In this document: positions 8,180 through 16,316 of the stretch, in pieces
Position numbering within the stretch: position 1 is the first letter of the stretch
How the letters are laid out: each line of letters starts with the position of its first letter
Assembly: GCA_009377495.1 (NCBI GenBank)
Contig: WHTZ01000001.1
Coordinates: 240,625-304,624 of the forward strand
Reading direction: 5' to 3'
Length of the DNA: 64,000 bases
Source of the DNA: Luteitalea sp.
Lineage (GTDB): Bacteria; Acidobacteriota; Vicinamibacteria; Vicinamibacterales; Vicinamibacteraceae
Translations under genes and position numbers: made by a program
Notes under the pieces: generated by a model
The model's input: only the letters and a program-made list of their open reading frames with translations
Told to the model about the DNA's origin: nothing
The model's database searches: none

Positions 8180-9331
8180 CCATGAGCGCTCAAACACTCC
8201 GACGCGTTTCGGTGAGCGGCCCACGGTGATCTTTCGCGGCCATTGCGCATTGTCTTCACGAGCGCTGATGAATTCGGAGCGCTCCGGCTGGACCCGTCCG
8301 CGTGAGTCGACCGCGCGCGAAACCACGGTGTGCGGGCCCGGCGTGGCACCGGTCCAATCGAACGTCCAAAGCGACCACGCGCGCGGATCACTCCTGCGAA
8401 CGATCTCTGCGTTCTGCCATGGCTGCGCGTCGATTCGCACCTCTACTCGTTCGATGGCGTTCCGACCTCCCCAGGCGGCTCCGGAAATGCGACAACTCGC
8501 ACCGATGCGACGGACTCTGGCCACGACTGACTTCAACTTGTTGCGACTGATCGAGGTCTCCATCACGAGACCGCCCGGAGCGTTTCGGATCGAGTGGTAG
8601 TTGCGAGCCATGTGCCGGCCTTCGTAGCGGCGGTCCAGCACCACGATGCGGTTGAGCCATTTCACCTGTGTCATGCCGTACCAGCCAGGCAGGATCACGC
8701 GTAGCGGATGGCCGTGATCCGGCGGTAGCGGCTGTCCATTCACGTGCATCGCCAGGATGGCACCGCCCTCGAGCGCGTCCTCGATGAAAATGCTGCGGCC
8801 GTGCGGCGCGGCAAGCTCACGGTCACCCACGGCCCACTTCTGCTCACGCTCGATGTCAGCTCCGAAGAACACCACCTCGCGAGCTTCAGGCAGCACACCG
8901 CACTCGCGCAGTAGCGGCGCCAGCGCGGGCCCAGTCCAGACAGCGTTGCTCACCAGCCCATTCATGATTCGCGGATGCCCGGTGTTGCCCGAGCACTCGA
9001 TCGTGGCCGCAACCTGACGTGCGGCGAACCCGCTCAGATCGGCATAGGTGAACGTGCGCGGCCGGGCAACCGATCCGGATACCTCCAGCCTCCATTGGCT
9101 CAGATCGACATCGACCGCGGGCTTCGTGTGATGAAACGTGAAGAAGTCCTCAACCGGCGTTTGCCATCCGGTGAGCGTCCTCAGGTCGAACGACTTCACC
9201 CGAGGACCGGCCGGCTGAACGTCAACCCGGAACCCGGGCTCGTAATCGACGAACGCGATGGGCTCGTCACCAACGTGCGCAAACGGCAGCAGCGCGAACC
9301 AACCCAGCACGTCTCTGCGCGTGAAGGTCAT
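8177..9331 (-). CDS. sulfite-oxidase-like molybdopterin oxidoreductase, Tat-exported
   Basis: A 384-residue protein of the sulfite oxidase family. The N-terminus MTFTRRDVLGWFALLPF is a twin-arginine-type signal, so it probably folds with Moco and is exported to the periplasm. The molybdenum ligand is Cys113 in TIECSGNTGHP, the equivalent of the conserved active-site cysteine. Conserved blocks such as WTGPALAPLL, DHGHPLRVILPGWYG and VKWLNRI follow, and the C-terminal 110 residues fit the Mo-co dimerisation domain (VEVRIDAQPW, WTFDWTGATPG). No haem domain or cytochrome gene is adjacent, so the electron acceptor is unknown. It is divergent from the TPR lipoprotein gene with only 33 bases between the start codons. 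Confidence 0.9.
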   Translation of the reverse strand: MTFTRRDVLGWFALLPFAHVGDEPIAFVDYEPGFRVDVQPAGPRVKSFDLRTLTGWQTPVEDFFTFHHTKPAVDVDLSQWRLEVSGSVARPRTFTYADLSGFAARQVAATIECSGNTGHPRIMNGLVSNAVWTGPALAPLLRECGVLPEAREVVFFGADIEREQKWAVGDRELAAPHGRSIFIEDALEGGAILAMHVNGQPLPPDHGHPLRVILPGWYGMTQVKWLNRIVVLDRRYEGRHMARNYHSIRNAPGGLVMETSISRNKLKSVVARVRRIGASCRISGAAWGGRNAIERVEVRIDAQPWQNAEIVRRSDPRAWSLWTFDWTGATPGPHTVVSRAVDSRGRVQPERSEFISAREDNAQWPRKITVGRSPKRVGVFERSW

Positions 9332-9348
9332 CGGCGTCTCAACTCAGG

Positions 9349-9354
9349 TAGAAT
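9349..9354 (+). promoter_or_regulatory. candidate -10 box TAGAAT for the TPR lipoprotein gene
   Basis: TAGAAT ends 10 bases before the GTG at 9365 and there is no good Shine-Dalgarno sequence between them, consistent with a leaderless or nearly leaderless transcript. The box lies in the 33-base divergent gap next to the molybdoenzyme gene. Confidence 0.35.
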
Positions 9355-9364
9355 CCTCGTAACG

Positions 9365-10975
9365 GTGCTTCGAACGATTGCTGCCGCCATCACGACATTG
9401 TGCTTCGCGAGCTCGTGCAGCATACACCCGCAGCAAGCCGAGCTCGGACGTATTGATTTTCCCACGTCACAATCGGGTGAAGCGCAGAGCTTGTTCCTCC
9501 GCGGCGTGCTGTTCCTGCATAGTTTTCAGTATCGCGAGGCACGCGAGGCGTTCCGGGCCGCGCAGAAAACCGCTCCGGCGTTCGCCATGGCGTACTGGGG
9601 CGAGGCAATGACCTACAACGAGCCACTCTGGTTCGCGCAGGACGTCCATGCCGCCCGAGCCGTTCTGAAACGGCTTGGAGCCACGCGACAGGCCAGGCAA
9701 GCGAAGGCGCCCACAGAACGTGAAGCTGCGTATCTGAATGCGGTGGAGATCCTGTACGGTGATGGCAGGAAAGAAGACCGTGATTTCGAATACGCAGCGA
9801 CTATGCGGCGCCTGCGGGAACGCTACCCCAACGACACTGAAGCGGCAGCGTTCTTCGGTCTGGCGCTCCTCGGAACATCTCACCGCGGCCGCGACTTTCC
9901 GACCTACATGCAGGCCGCCGCCATCGTCGAAGAGATACTGGCCAAGAACCCAGAACACCCCGGTGCACTGCACTACGCCATTCACTGCTATGACGATCCG
10001 GTACACGCGCCGCTCGGGCTGCGCGCGGCGCGGGCGTACGCGAAGACTGCACCAGAAGCATCGCACGCGCAACACATGCCCTCCCACATCTTCTTTGCGA
10101 TGGGCATGTGGGACGACGCTGTCCGATCCAACGAAGGCGCGTTCCGAGTATCGCAACGGAACGCCAAGCGAACCGGGCAAGCTATGGAATCCGGAGGCTA
10201 TCACGCCCTGTGGTGGCTCCAGTACGCCTACCTCCAGCAAGGCAGATTCGCCGATGCACGCAAGATCGTGCAGCGCATCGAGCGACTGGCCGCCGGCGAG
10301 CCCGCACCCCTGGTGCGCTTCCATCTCGTCCAGATGCGCGCGATGTACTCGATCGAAACGGGCGAGCCATACGAGCTACCGACAACTGTCTCAGGCCTGG
10401 ATCTGCCCGCGGTCGCCGCGCATCATCTCGCCACAGGCATGAGCGCTTTGAACCGCGGCAACCGTGAAGAGGCGGAGCGTGCACTCGCGGCCATCCGCAC
10501 GCTCGGGGCAGCCACCGAGCCGCGCGCTCGCGGCCATCACGCGGATCACGTGTATCCCGGCGACGCGCAGGCTGTTTCGGTCATGGACAAGGAATTGGCG
10601 GCGCTGTTGTTGATGGAGGATGGCAAGAGCAAGGACGCTATGGACCTGATGAGGGCCGCTGTCGCGACCCAGGACCAAACGCCGTACGAGTTCGGGCCGC
10701 CATCGCCTCCCAAACCTCCGCATGAACTGCTTGGCGAGATGCTGCTGTCGCTCGCGCAGCCGCGGCTTGCTCGCGTGCAATTCGAACTGGCGCTCCTGCG
10801 CGCGCCCAAGCGGGCGCTGTCGCTGCTGGGGCTTGCACGGTCATTCGCTGACATGGGGCACCAGACGGCCGCACGTGAGGCCTACCTGGAGTTGCGGCAG
10901 ATGTGGCACCGCGCGGATCCATCGATTGTCAAGGCGTTGGATCAGAGCCTGTCGCGCCTTCAGGCTCGGGAATGA
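9365..10975 (+). CDS. TPR-repeat lipoprotein
   Basis: A 536-residue protein from a GTG start that gives a lipoprotein signal (LRTIAAAITTLCFASSC, Cys18), so it is probably anchored in a membrane on the periplasmic side. Helical TPR-like repeats run through the chain (for example ALYLRG-type LFLRGVLFLHSFQYREARE, FAMAYWGEAMTYNEPLW, EHPGALHYAIHCYDDP, ALSLLGLARSFADMGH, AAREAYLELRQMW). Conserved HAQHMPSHIFFAMGMW and DHVYPGDAQA are typical of a family common in Acidobacteriota and Proteobacteria without an assigned role. TPR proteins usually act as scaffolds. Longer in-frame starts reach far upstream but overlap the divergent molybdoenzyme gene and lack a signal peptide, so I rejected them. It converges on the TonB receptor gene. 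Confidence 0.8.
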   Translation: MLRTIAAAITTLCFASSCSIHPQQAELGRIDFPTSQSGEAQSLFLRGVLFLHSFQYREAREAFRAAQKTAPAFAMAYWGEAMTYNEPLWFAQDVHAARAVLKRLGATRQARQAKAPTEREAAYLNAVEILYGDGRKEDRDFEYAATMRRLRERYPNDTEAAAFFGLALLGTSHRGRDFPTYMQAAAIVEEILAKNPEHPGALHYAIHCYDDPVHAPLGLRAARAYAKTAPEASHAQHMPSHIFFAMGMWDDAVRSNEGAFRVSQRNAKRTGQAMESGGYHALWWLQYAYLQQGRFADARKIVQRIERLAAGEPAPLVRFHLVQMRAMYSIETGEPYELPTTVSGLDLPAVAAHHLATGMSALNRGNREEAERALAAIRTLGAATEPRARGHHADHVYPGDAQAVSVMDKELAALLLMEDGKSKDAMDLMRAAVATQDQTPYEFGPPSPPKPPHELLGEMLLSLAQPRLARVQFELALLRAPKRALSLLGLARSFADMGHQTAAREAYLELRQMWHRADPSIVKALDQSLSRLQARE

Positions 10976-10977
10976 AT

Positions 10978-11036
10978 GGTAGGGCGCGTTCGCCGAGCGC
11001 GCCGTGTCACGGCCGCCTCGGCGAGGCGGCCCTACC
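10978..11036. repeat. interspersed element bounded by GGTAGGG and CCCTACC
   Basis: A 59-bp element directly after the stop of the TPR gene. It has inverted ends (GGTAGGG / CCCTACC) and two inner hairpins, GGCGCG...CGCGCC and CGCCTCGGCGAGGCG. A close relative lies at 21791-21852 and a diverged one at 29832-29931. Looks like a REP-type element. Confidence 0.75.
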
Positions 11037-11043
11037 TAGAACC

Positions 11044-11093
11044 CTTGAGGACCCGAAACTTGACGCATTGTGTCAAGTTTCAGGGTTCTCAAG
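11044..11093. terminator. long stem-loop between convergent genes
   Basis: Arms of about 21-22 nt (AAACTTGAC core, flanked by CTTGAG...CTCAAG) pair across a 7-nt loop with one bulge. It sits between the convergent TPR and TonB receptor genes, so it may stop transcription from both sides. No U-tract follows, which makes intrinsic termination uncertain. Confidence 0.5.
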
Positions 11094-11128
11094 TGAGCGT
11101 CGGGGAGCGCGGCCCTGGCCGCGGTCCG

Positions 11129-14100
11129 CTAGAATTGGACTCGCAATCCCACCTGGAACTGCCGTTCTTCGCTTGCCGCCGTAATCTCGCCAAAGCCGCT
11201 GGTGCTGACATTCGCCGCCGGGTTGCCGAATTTCGGGGTATTGGTGAAGTTGAACGCCTCCAGCCGAAACTCTAGCGTCGTGCCCCCCGTCAGACGGAAG
11301 ATGCGGAACAGGCCGAAGTCCCAGTTCACGCGCCCAGGTCCGTAGAGTGAGTTGAACGCTGCCGTCCCGAAGCGCGGCTCGTTCACCGGAGCGTAGGCGG
11401 TGGTATCGAAATAGGGCTGCCCGGGCCCGACGCCGCCGAGAATCTCCACGTCGGGCTTCACTTGGTCAGCGCGTTGCGTGTTGCCAGGCGCGTTCAGCGA
11501 GTTCCCCGAAGCCGTGACGGAGAATGGGCGTCCGCTCATCACGGCGATGATGCTGTTGGTCTGCCAGTTGCCGAAGAGGGTGGAGAGCAACCCGGGATTG
11601 TTCAACCACGGTTGGTCTTCGCCGAACGGCAGGGCGAGAATGTTTGTGATTTGCAGGTTGTGACGGCGAACGAGGCCGCTCACCGACCGGTTCAAGTCGT
11701 AATAATCAGGGATCACGATCCTCAGGGCGCTGTCGCTGCGATCCAGTCCCGAGCTGCTGATGGCCTTGGCGAAGGTATACGACGCCGTGAACGAGTAGCC
11801 ACGCGAGAAGTTCCGCTGTACGTGCGCCTGAAGCGAATTGTAATGGCTGTCTCCGAGCGGGCTGACCTGACGCGTATCAGCGGTCCGGCCAAACTGTTGG
11901 AACAACTGCCGCTCGGCGCTGCCCCCTCCGATTGGTGCCCAGTTCAGCTCACGGTATCCGAGCTGACGAACCTGCCGCGAGCCGACATAGCCCAGCTCAC
12001 CAACCCACCCCCCAAAGAGCCTTCTCTGAATGGTGAGATTCCAGGAGTGGATATAGCCTCGGTCCAGGTCATTGGGTACCGTTTGCGCGGATACGTCGCC
12101 AGGTATGGGAATGATCCCGTTCGCCACATCGGGCGGAGCGATGGGAGGAATGCCTTCGGCCAGGCGCGAGGCGGGCGACAGCGAGCTCGGGGCCTCCACG
12201 ACGAGCTCGCTGAGCACCGGATGATTCGTGCGGAGTGCGCGCGCAAGTGAGTACGGGTCCCACGTCATGCCGTAGCCACCACGCACCACGAGGTCGTTCG
12301 TGGCCCGGTAAGCAAACCCGAGCCTGGGCGCGAACAGCTTCTTGCTGCTCTTGACGTCCAGGTCTTCGGGCACATCGCCAATCCCGCCAATGTAGATGTT
12401 GTTATCGACCGGGTTGTAACGCTCGAAGCCGCGATCCGCTCGCGAAGGCGTGGGGAAGTATTCCCAGCGAAGGCCGTAGTTGACCGTTAACTTCTGATTC
12501 ACCGCCCAGCGATCACGCACATACAGGCTGTAGCGCCACGTACGGGTCGTGTACGGAAACACGTTGAGCTGATTCTTGCCAACCTGGGTGGGCAGACCAA
12601 GGAGGAAAGCCGCCATCCCATTCGCCTGATCCGTCGTCTCGCTGGTGAGCGCGCAGCCACCGTCGCCGTCCGGCTCGAGACAAGCAGCCGTCGGGCCGGT
12701 GCCGAACGTAAACCGACCGCGCGCACCGGTCGAAGCGCCTCCCTGGAACTCGGGCTGTGTGTGGTTCATCTGCTCGGCGTTGATGTCGGTGCCCCAACGG
12801 ATCTCGTGACTACCGTAGATCTTCGTGAAGTTGGATCGGAACGAGTATTGATTGTCGTTGCGGTAGTACGGAGTCCAGGGTTCTTCCGTGCCGAATGCGT
12901 TGTAACCGCTAATGTCAAACCGGGGCCAGCCGCTCTGGAACCGCTCGGGTCCGTTCGTGCCAGGCAATCCGAGCACGGTCTGCCCGTAGTTCTCGCCGAT
13001 TCCGGGCTGTTCCACGTTCGTGTTCTGACGTGTCCAACCCCAGAACGCGTCCATCAGCAGCGTCGGCGTGACTACGTAGTTGGCGCCGGCGCTGATGCGG
13101 TTGTTGTAGCCCCACGTATCGCCGGCATTGCCGCCGCCGACACGCGGGCCGTCCATGTAGCCTTCGTCGATGCCGAATGCCGTGATGTGCTCGGATCGAT
13201 GGTGAGCGTAATTCCAGCTCACGAATGTATTGAACGTATCCGACACCTGCCAGTTGACCTTGTTGTCCAAAGACCAGCGGTCGCCGGCGAAGGGCTGACT
13301 GGCGAAGAAGTTGTCCGATTCGGTGCTCTCGAGGCCCTCGAGGTTCGGCAGCGGCGTCAAGTCGAGAATCTGCTTCGCGATCGCGTCGATGCGGTCGGCT
13401 GGAATCTGGTTGCTCGGAAAAGGGACGCGCCCGGAGCCGTCGGGATTGCCGGTCTCCGGATCGTAGATGAGGGTAGGAAATTGGGAGAAGTCACCCGCCC
13501 GAGCGGCTGCCGAGGGCAGCGACAGAATCCGGTTGCCACTGTCGCGCTGGAGGATGCTTCCAAGGCTGCTAAAGAAGAACAGCTTGTCACGCTTGATGGG
13601 ACCACCCAGGGTGCCGCCGAACCGGTTCTGAATGAGCTTGTCCTTTTCCCGTCCTTCGGGGCGGAAGTAGTCGCGCGCCTTCATGTGCTGGTTGTAGTGG
13701 TATTCGAACAGCGAACCATTGAAACGGTTCGATCCCGCTTTCGTCTGGACGTTGATAATGGCGCCTCCCGCCATGCCCTGTTCGGCATCAAAGCTGTTGG
13801 TGACAACGTTCACGCTTTCGAGGGCTTCCAGTGTGGGCACGATCGCTGATCGCCCGACGTTCCAGATGTGGGCGTTCGTTGCACCGTCTACGTTGGTCGA
13901 GGTCGTCGACGTCGTGGCGCCGTTGACGCTAAAGCCGACCGAACCGGACGGATTGCACCCACCCATTCTGCCCGGGCGCATGTCGCCTTCCATCTCGAAT
14001 CCCGGGACGGTCTGCAGCAGACTCTGATAGTTCCCGGCAAGCGAAACGGGCAGATCCTCGAACTGCTTGGTCTGGATCTCATGGCGGATCTCACCGCGAT

Positions 14101-14518
14101 CGGTCTGAAGCTGTGCAACCTGGGATTCGGCGGTGACGGTGACCGACGACTCGACATCAGCCACGCTCAAGACCACGTCGCGCCGGACGGTGCTGTTCTG
14201 TCCGACGGCGATCTCATCGGCCACGAAATCAGCGAACCCGGCCATCTTGACGGTCACCGAGTACGTGCCCGCCACGAGGTTGGAAAAGCTGTAAGACCCG
14301 GTCTCATTCGTGAGCACTCGGCGAGTCAGGTTGGTGTCGTTATTGACGATCGTGACTTCAGCTCCCGGCAGAACAGCCTGCGTTTCCTCGGTCACGTTCC
14401 CCACGAGGGACCCGTACAGCACCTGCGCCGGAGCAGGGGCTGGTGCCAGCACGAGCCATACCCACCACGCGGCTGTGATTTGTGTGTACCGGCGAGCTCC
14501 CGAAGCGGTGCAAAGCAT
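11129..14518 (-). CDS. TonB-dependent outer-membrane receptor, Oar-like
   Basis: An 1129-residue protein. The start at 14518 is set by GGAGA eight bases upstream. After a signal peptide (ITAAWWVWLVLAPAPAPAQ) comes a carboxypeptidase-regulatory-like domain (about residues 30-115: GNVTEETQAVLPGAEVTI, GSYSFSNLVAGTYSV), then a plug domain (QTVPGFEMEGDMRPG, GFSVNGATTSTTSTNVDG, SFDAEQGMAGGAIINVQTK) and a long beta-barrel ending in a terminal aromatic (QVGLRVQF). This is the Oar/SusC-like layout that is heavily expanded in Acidobacteriota and usually imports large substrates such as oligosaccharides or peptides. It needs TonB-ExbBD, which are not in the window. No substrate-binding partner is adjacent. 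A three-half-site inverted repeat lies just upstream (14555-14583) and may control it. Confidence 0.92.
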   Translation of the reverse strand: MLCTASGARRYTQITAAWWVWLVLAPAPAPAQVLYGSLVGNVTEETQAVLPGAEVTIVNNDTNLTRRVLTNETGSYSFSNLVAGTYSVTVKMAGFADFVADEIAVGQNSTVRRDVVLSVADVESSVTVTAESQVAQLQTDRGEIRHEIQTKQFEDLPVSLAGNYQSLLQTVPGFEMEGDMRPGRMGGCNPSGSVGFSVNGATTSTTSTNVDGATNAHIWNVGRSAIVPTLEALESVNVVTNSFDAEQGMAGGAIINVQTKAGSNRFNGSLFEYHYNQHMKARDYFRPEGREKDKLIQNRFGGTLGGPIKRDKLFFFSSLGSILQRDSGNRILSLPSAAARAGDFSQFPTLIYDPETGNPDGSGRVPFPSNQIPADRIDAIAKQILDLTPLPNLEGLESTESDNFFASQPFAGDRWSLDNKVNWQVSDTFNTFVSWNYAHHRSEHITAFGIDEGYMDGPRVGGGNAGDTWGYNNRISAGANYVVTPTLLMDAFWGWTRQNTNVEQPGIGENYGQTVLGLPGTNGPERFQSGWPRFDISGYNAFGTEEPWTPYYRNDNQYSFRSNFTKIYGSHEIRWGTDINAEQMNHTQPEFQGGASTGARGRFTFGTGPTAACLEPDGDGGCALTSETTDQANGMAAFLLGLPTQVGKNQLNVFPYTTRTWRYSLYVRDRWAVNQKLTVNYGLRWEYFPTPSRADRGFERYNPVDNNIYIGGIGDVPEDLDVKSSKKLFAPRLGFAYRATNDLVVRGGYGMTWDPYSLARALRTNHPVLSELVVEAPSSLSPASRLAEGIPPIAPPDVANGIIPIPGDVSAQTVPNDLDRGYIHSWNLTIQRRLFGGWVGELGYVGSRQVRQLGYRELNWAPIGGGSAERQLFQQFGRTADTRQVSPLGDSHYNSLQAHVQRNFSRGYSFTASYTFAKAISSSGLDRSDSALRIVIPDYYDLNRSVSGLVRRHNLQITNILALPFGEDQPWLNNPGLLSTLFGNWQTNSIIAVMSGRPFSVTASGNSLNAPGNTQRADQVKPDVEILGGVGPGQPYFDTTAYAPVNEPRFGTAAFNSLYGPGRVNWDFGLFRIFRLTGGTTLEFRLEAFNFTNTPKFGNPAANVSTSGFGEITAASEERQFQVGLRVQF

Positions 14519-14554
14519 ACGAATCTCCTTTGTGCACAGGACACGCACGAGCTC

Positions 14555-14583
14555 GTTCTGTCGAACAGAACAGGTTCTGTTCG
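14555..14583. promoter_or_regulatory. three-half-site inverted repeat upstream of the TonB receptor gene
   Basis: GTTCTGTCGAACAGAAC (14555-14571) and CGAACAGAA-cagg-TTCTGTTCG (14562-14583) are two perfect overlapping palindromes sharing a central half-site. They sit 37-65 bases upstream of the receptor start codon at 14518, on the promoter side, so they look like an operator for one or two regulator dimers. No regulator gene is adjacent. Confidence 0.5.
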
Positions 14584-14647
14584 TATTGGAGCCGCGCGGA
14601 GTCTACTGATGCCCGGCGACGAGTGTCACGGCACGTCCAGTGTATTG

Positions 14648-15631
14648 TCAAGACGTCGTCGATCTGGTCGTGGCTCCGGTCGACTTGGACAACCGTTCCA
14701 GCGTCGCCCGTGCTTGCCGCAACCGCCACTCGGCTTCGCGCAGTGACTTGGCGGCCTCGACCGCCTCGGATCGCGCCGCGGCCAGCGCGTCGGTCGCTCC
14801 GGACGCTTCTTCCAGGGCTGCGTCCAGCGTACGGCGTGCTTCCGCGATGGCGGCGTGGCAGCGTCGCACACGCTTGTCGGCCGCTGCGGCGCGCGCGCGC
14901 GCCCGTGTCTCGGCGCGGTCGGCGTCGGTGGCGGCCCGACGGTGCGCCGTCAGGTCGGCTTCTGCCGCGTTGGCAGCGGCGCGTGCCTCCGCTCGCTGCG
15001 CCTGGAGATCGTCGGCGCCGTGCGCGCGTGGTGACGTGCGATCAGGGCGCGGCTCGGCACTCGAACCGCCTTTCGAGGGTCGTCCCTCTCCCGCCTCGAC
15101 GGGGATCGGCGACGCGAAGGTGAGAGATGCCAGCGCTGCCAGCCCGGCAGGCTCGAGGTCGGCGGTCAATCGGCCGACCGGCCGGCGTGCGGCGGCGCTC
15201 CCGTGCACGGTAATGGCGTCGAGCGTCGTGGCCACGCGCTGCCGCGTGGGGGGCGTGATGGTCGTGCCGGTCTCGCGCGCGAGGCGCATCGCGCGCTCGA
15301 GCAGCGCGTCGACGGTCTGCTGGCGAGCCTGCATCGCCTTCTGAAGATCAACGGTCTTGTTCCCGGCGAGTCGCTGCTGCTGCGCCTCTCGCAAGCGATC
15401 ACCGGCGCCAGCCAGGCGGTCGAACTCAGACCGCGCCTGCCAATAGAGCTGATTGACCAGCCACGCGGAAAGTGTCGGCTTGGCAAGCTGCTTGACCTGC
15501 GATGCGGCGGCCTCATTGCCCGCGTGCCGGAGCCGTGTCGCGAGCGCGTTCCGCGCGCCGATGAATTCTCGGAGCGGTAGCTGATACAGGTGGTCGATCT
15601 CTCGGTTCACGTCGAGCAGCGCGCGTGTCAT
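14648..15631 (-). CDS. coiled-coil protein of unknown function
   Basis: A 327-residue protein starting at the ATG at 15631, which overlaps the upstream stop as ATGA. The N-terminal 80 residues carry a recognisable conserved block (IDHLYQLPLREFIGARNALA, QVKQLAKPTLSAWLVNQLYW) found in many uncharacterised actinobacterial and acidobacterial proteins. The rest is Ala/Arg/Glu-rich and strongly helical, with long heptad-like stretches (about residues 200-310: QAQRAEARAAANAAEADLTA and onward) that should form a coiled coil. No signal peptide or membrane segment. Translational coupling to the YgjP-like protease, and through it to cls, suggests a shared operon; a functional link is not known. Low sequence complexity limits inference. 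Confidence 0.75.
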   Translation of the reverse strand: MTRALLDVNREIDHLYQLPLREFIGARNALATRLRHAGNEAAASQVKQLAKPTLSAWLVNQLYWQARSEFDRLAGAGDRLREAQQQRLAGNKTVDLQKAMQARQQTVDALLERAMRLARETGTTITPPTRQRVATTLDAITVHGSAAARRPVGRLTADLEPAGLAALASLTFASPIPVEAGEGRPSKGGSSAEPRPDRTSPRAHGADDLQAQRAEARAAANAAEADLTAHRRAATDADRAETRARARAAAADKRVRRCHAAIAEARRTLDAALEEASGATDALAAARSEAVEAAKSLREAEWRLRQARATLERLSKSTGATTRSTTS

Positions 15632-16314
15632 GACCACAGCCGGCGCCCCTCGCAGCGGAGCCACGCGCGCGCCTCGCGGACGCGCGGGTAAGCCGCGGCC
15701 ACGCGTCGCCAGAAGCGTCGAGAGTGGTTTGGCTCGTGCAAGTGCATCAACTCGTGGATGAGAACGTAGTCGCGAACGAACGGCGGCATCTGAACCAAGC
15801 GCCAGTTCAGCGTGATGTGACCGTTCGCACCACACGATCCCCAGCGTGTGCGTTGATCGCGGATGCTGACACGGCCGACCGCGAGACCATGGGCGACGGC
15901 CAGCTCGCGAAGCCGAGCCGGCAGCTCGGTGACGGCGAGCGCACGCAATCCCCGCCGGACGGCCTCGGGCAACGCGGTATCGCGCGCCACTTCGAACTCG
16001 ACCTCACCGAGGCATACCTGCATGCCACGTCCGCTGCGCTGGCACGCCACCGGCACGCACACACCGTGCAGCAGCACGTGTCCTCCCGCCGAGGAGACGC
16101 GGTTCGCCGACGCACGCTCCAGACACGCCCGCCGTTCTCGCGCGATCCACGCCGCGTGACGCTCGGCGAACTGGAGCGCTTCCCGCTTCGAGCCCCAGCG
16201 CGGGATCGTCACGCGCGCTGTGCCATCCGGGTCGACGCGCAAGATGTAGCGCCGCGCGCGATGGTTTCGGACCAGCACGACCCGCTCCGCGAACGGCAGA
16301 CGAAGCTGCGCCAT
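15628..16314 (-). CDS. YgjP-like (DUF45) zinc metallopeptidase
   Basis: A 228-residue protein of the YgjP/SprT-like family. The zinc site is HELMH (residues 187-191) followed by EPNHSRRFW, where the distal His is the usual third ligand. The preceding block TRWGSCGANGHITLNWRLVQ is the family signature. The start at 16314 lies 2 bases after the stop of cls; a longer in-frame version would overlap cls and has no ribosome binding site. Cytosolic, with no signal peptide. YgjP proteins are widespread, but the physiological substrate is poorly known. It sits between cls and the coiled-coil gene in an apparent operon on the minus strand. Confidence 0.88.
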   Translation of the reverse strand: MAQLRLPFAERVVLVRNHRARRYILRVDPDGTARVTIPRWGSKREALQFAERHAAWIARERRACLERASANRVSSAGGHVLLHGVCVPVACQRSGRGMQVCLGEVEFEVARDTALPEAVRRGLRALAVTELPARLRELAVAHGLAVGRVSIRDQRTRWGSCGANGHITLNWRLVQMPPFVRDYVLIHELMHLHEPNHSRRFWRRVAAAYPRVREARAWLRCEGRRLWS

Positions 16315-16316
16315 GA

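Noticed and set aside
12761..13849. A 362-codon plus-strand frame inside the TonB receptor gene
   Set aside because: It is a shadow of the 1129-residue receptor: no ribosome binding site, no recognisable protein, and the opposite strand carries clear receptor motifs.
14562..14583. LexA (SOS) box because of CGAAC...GTTCG
   Set aside because: The spacing between CGAAC and GTTCG is 12 rather than the 4 bases of the Gram-positive SOS box, and the downstream gene is a receptor, not a repair gene.
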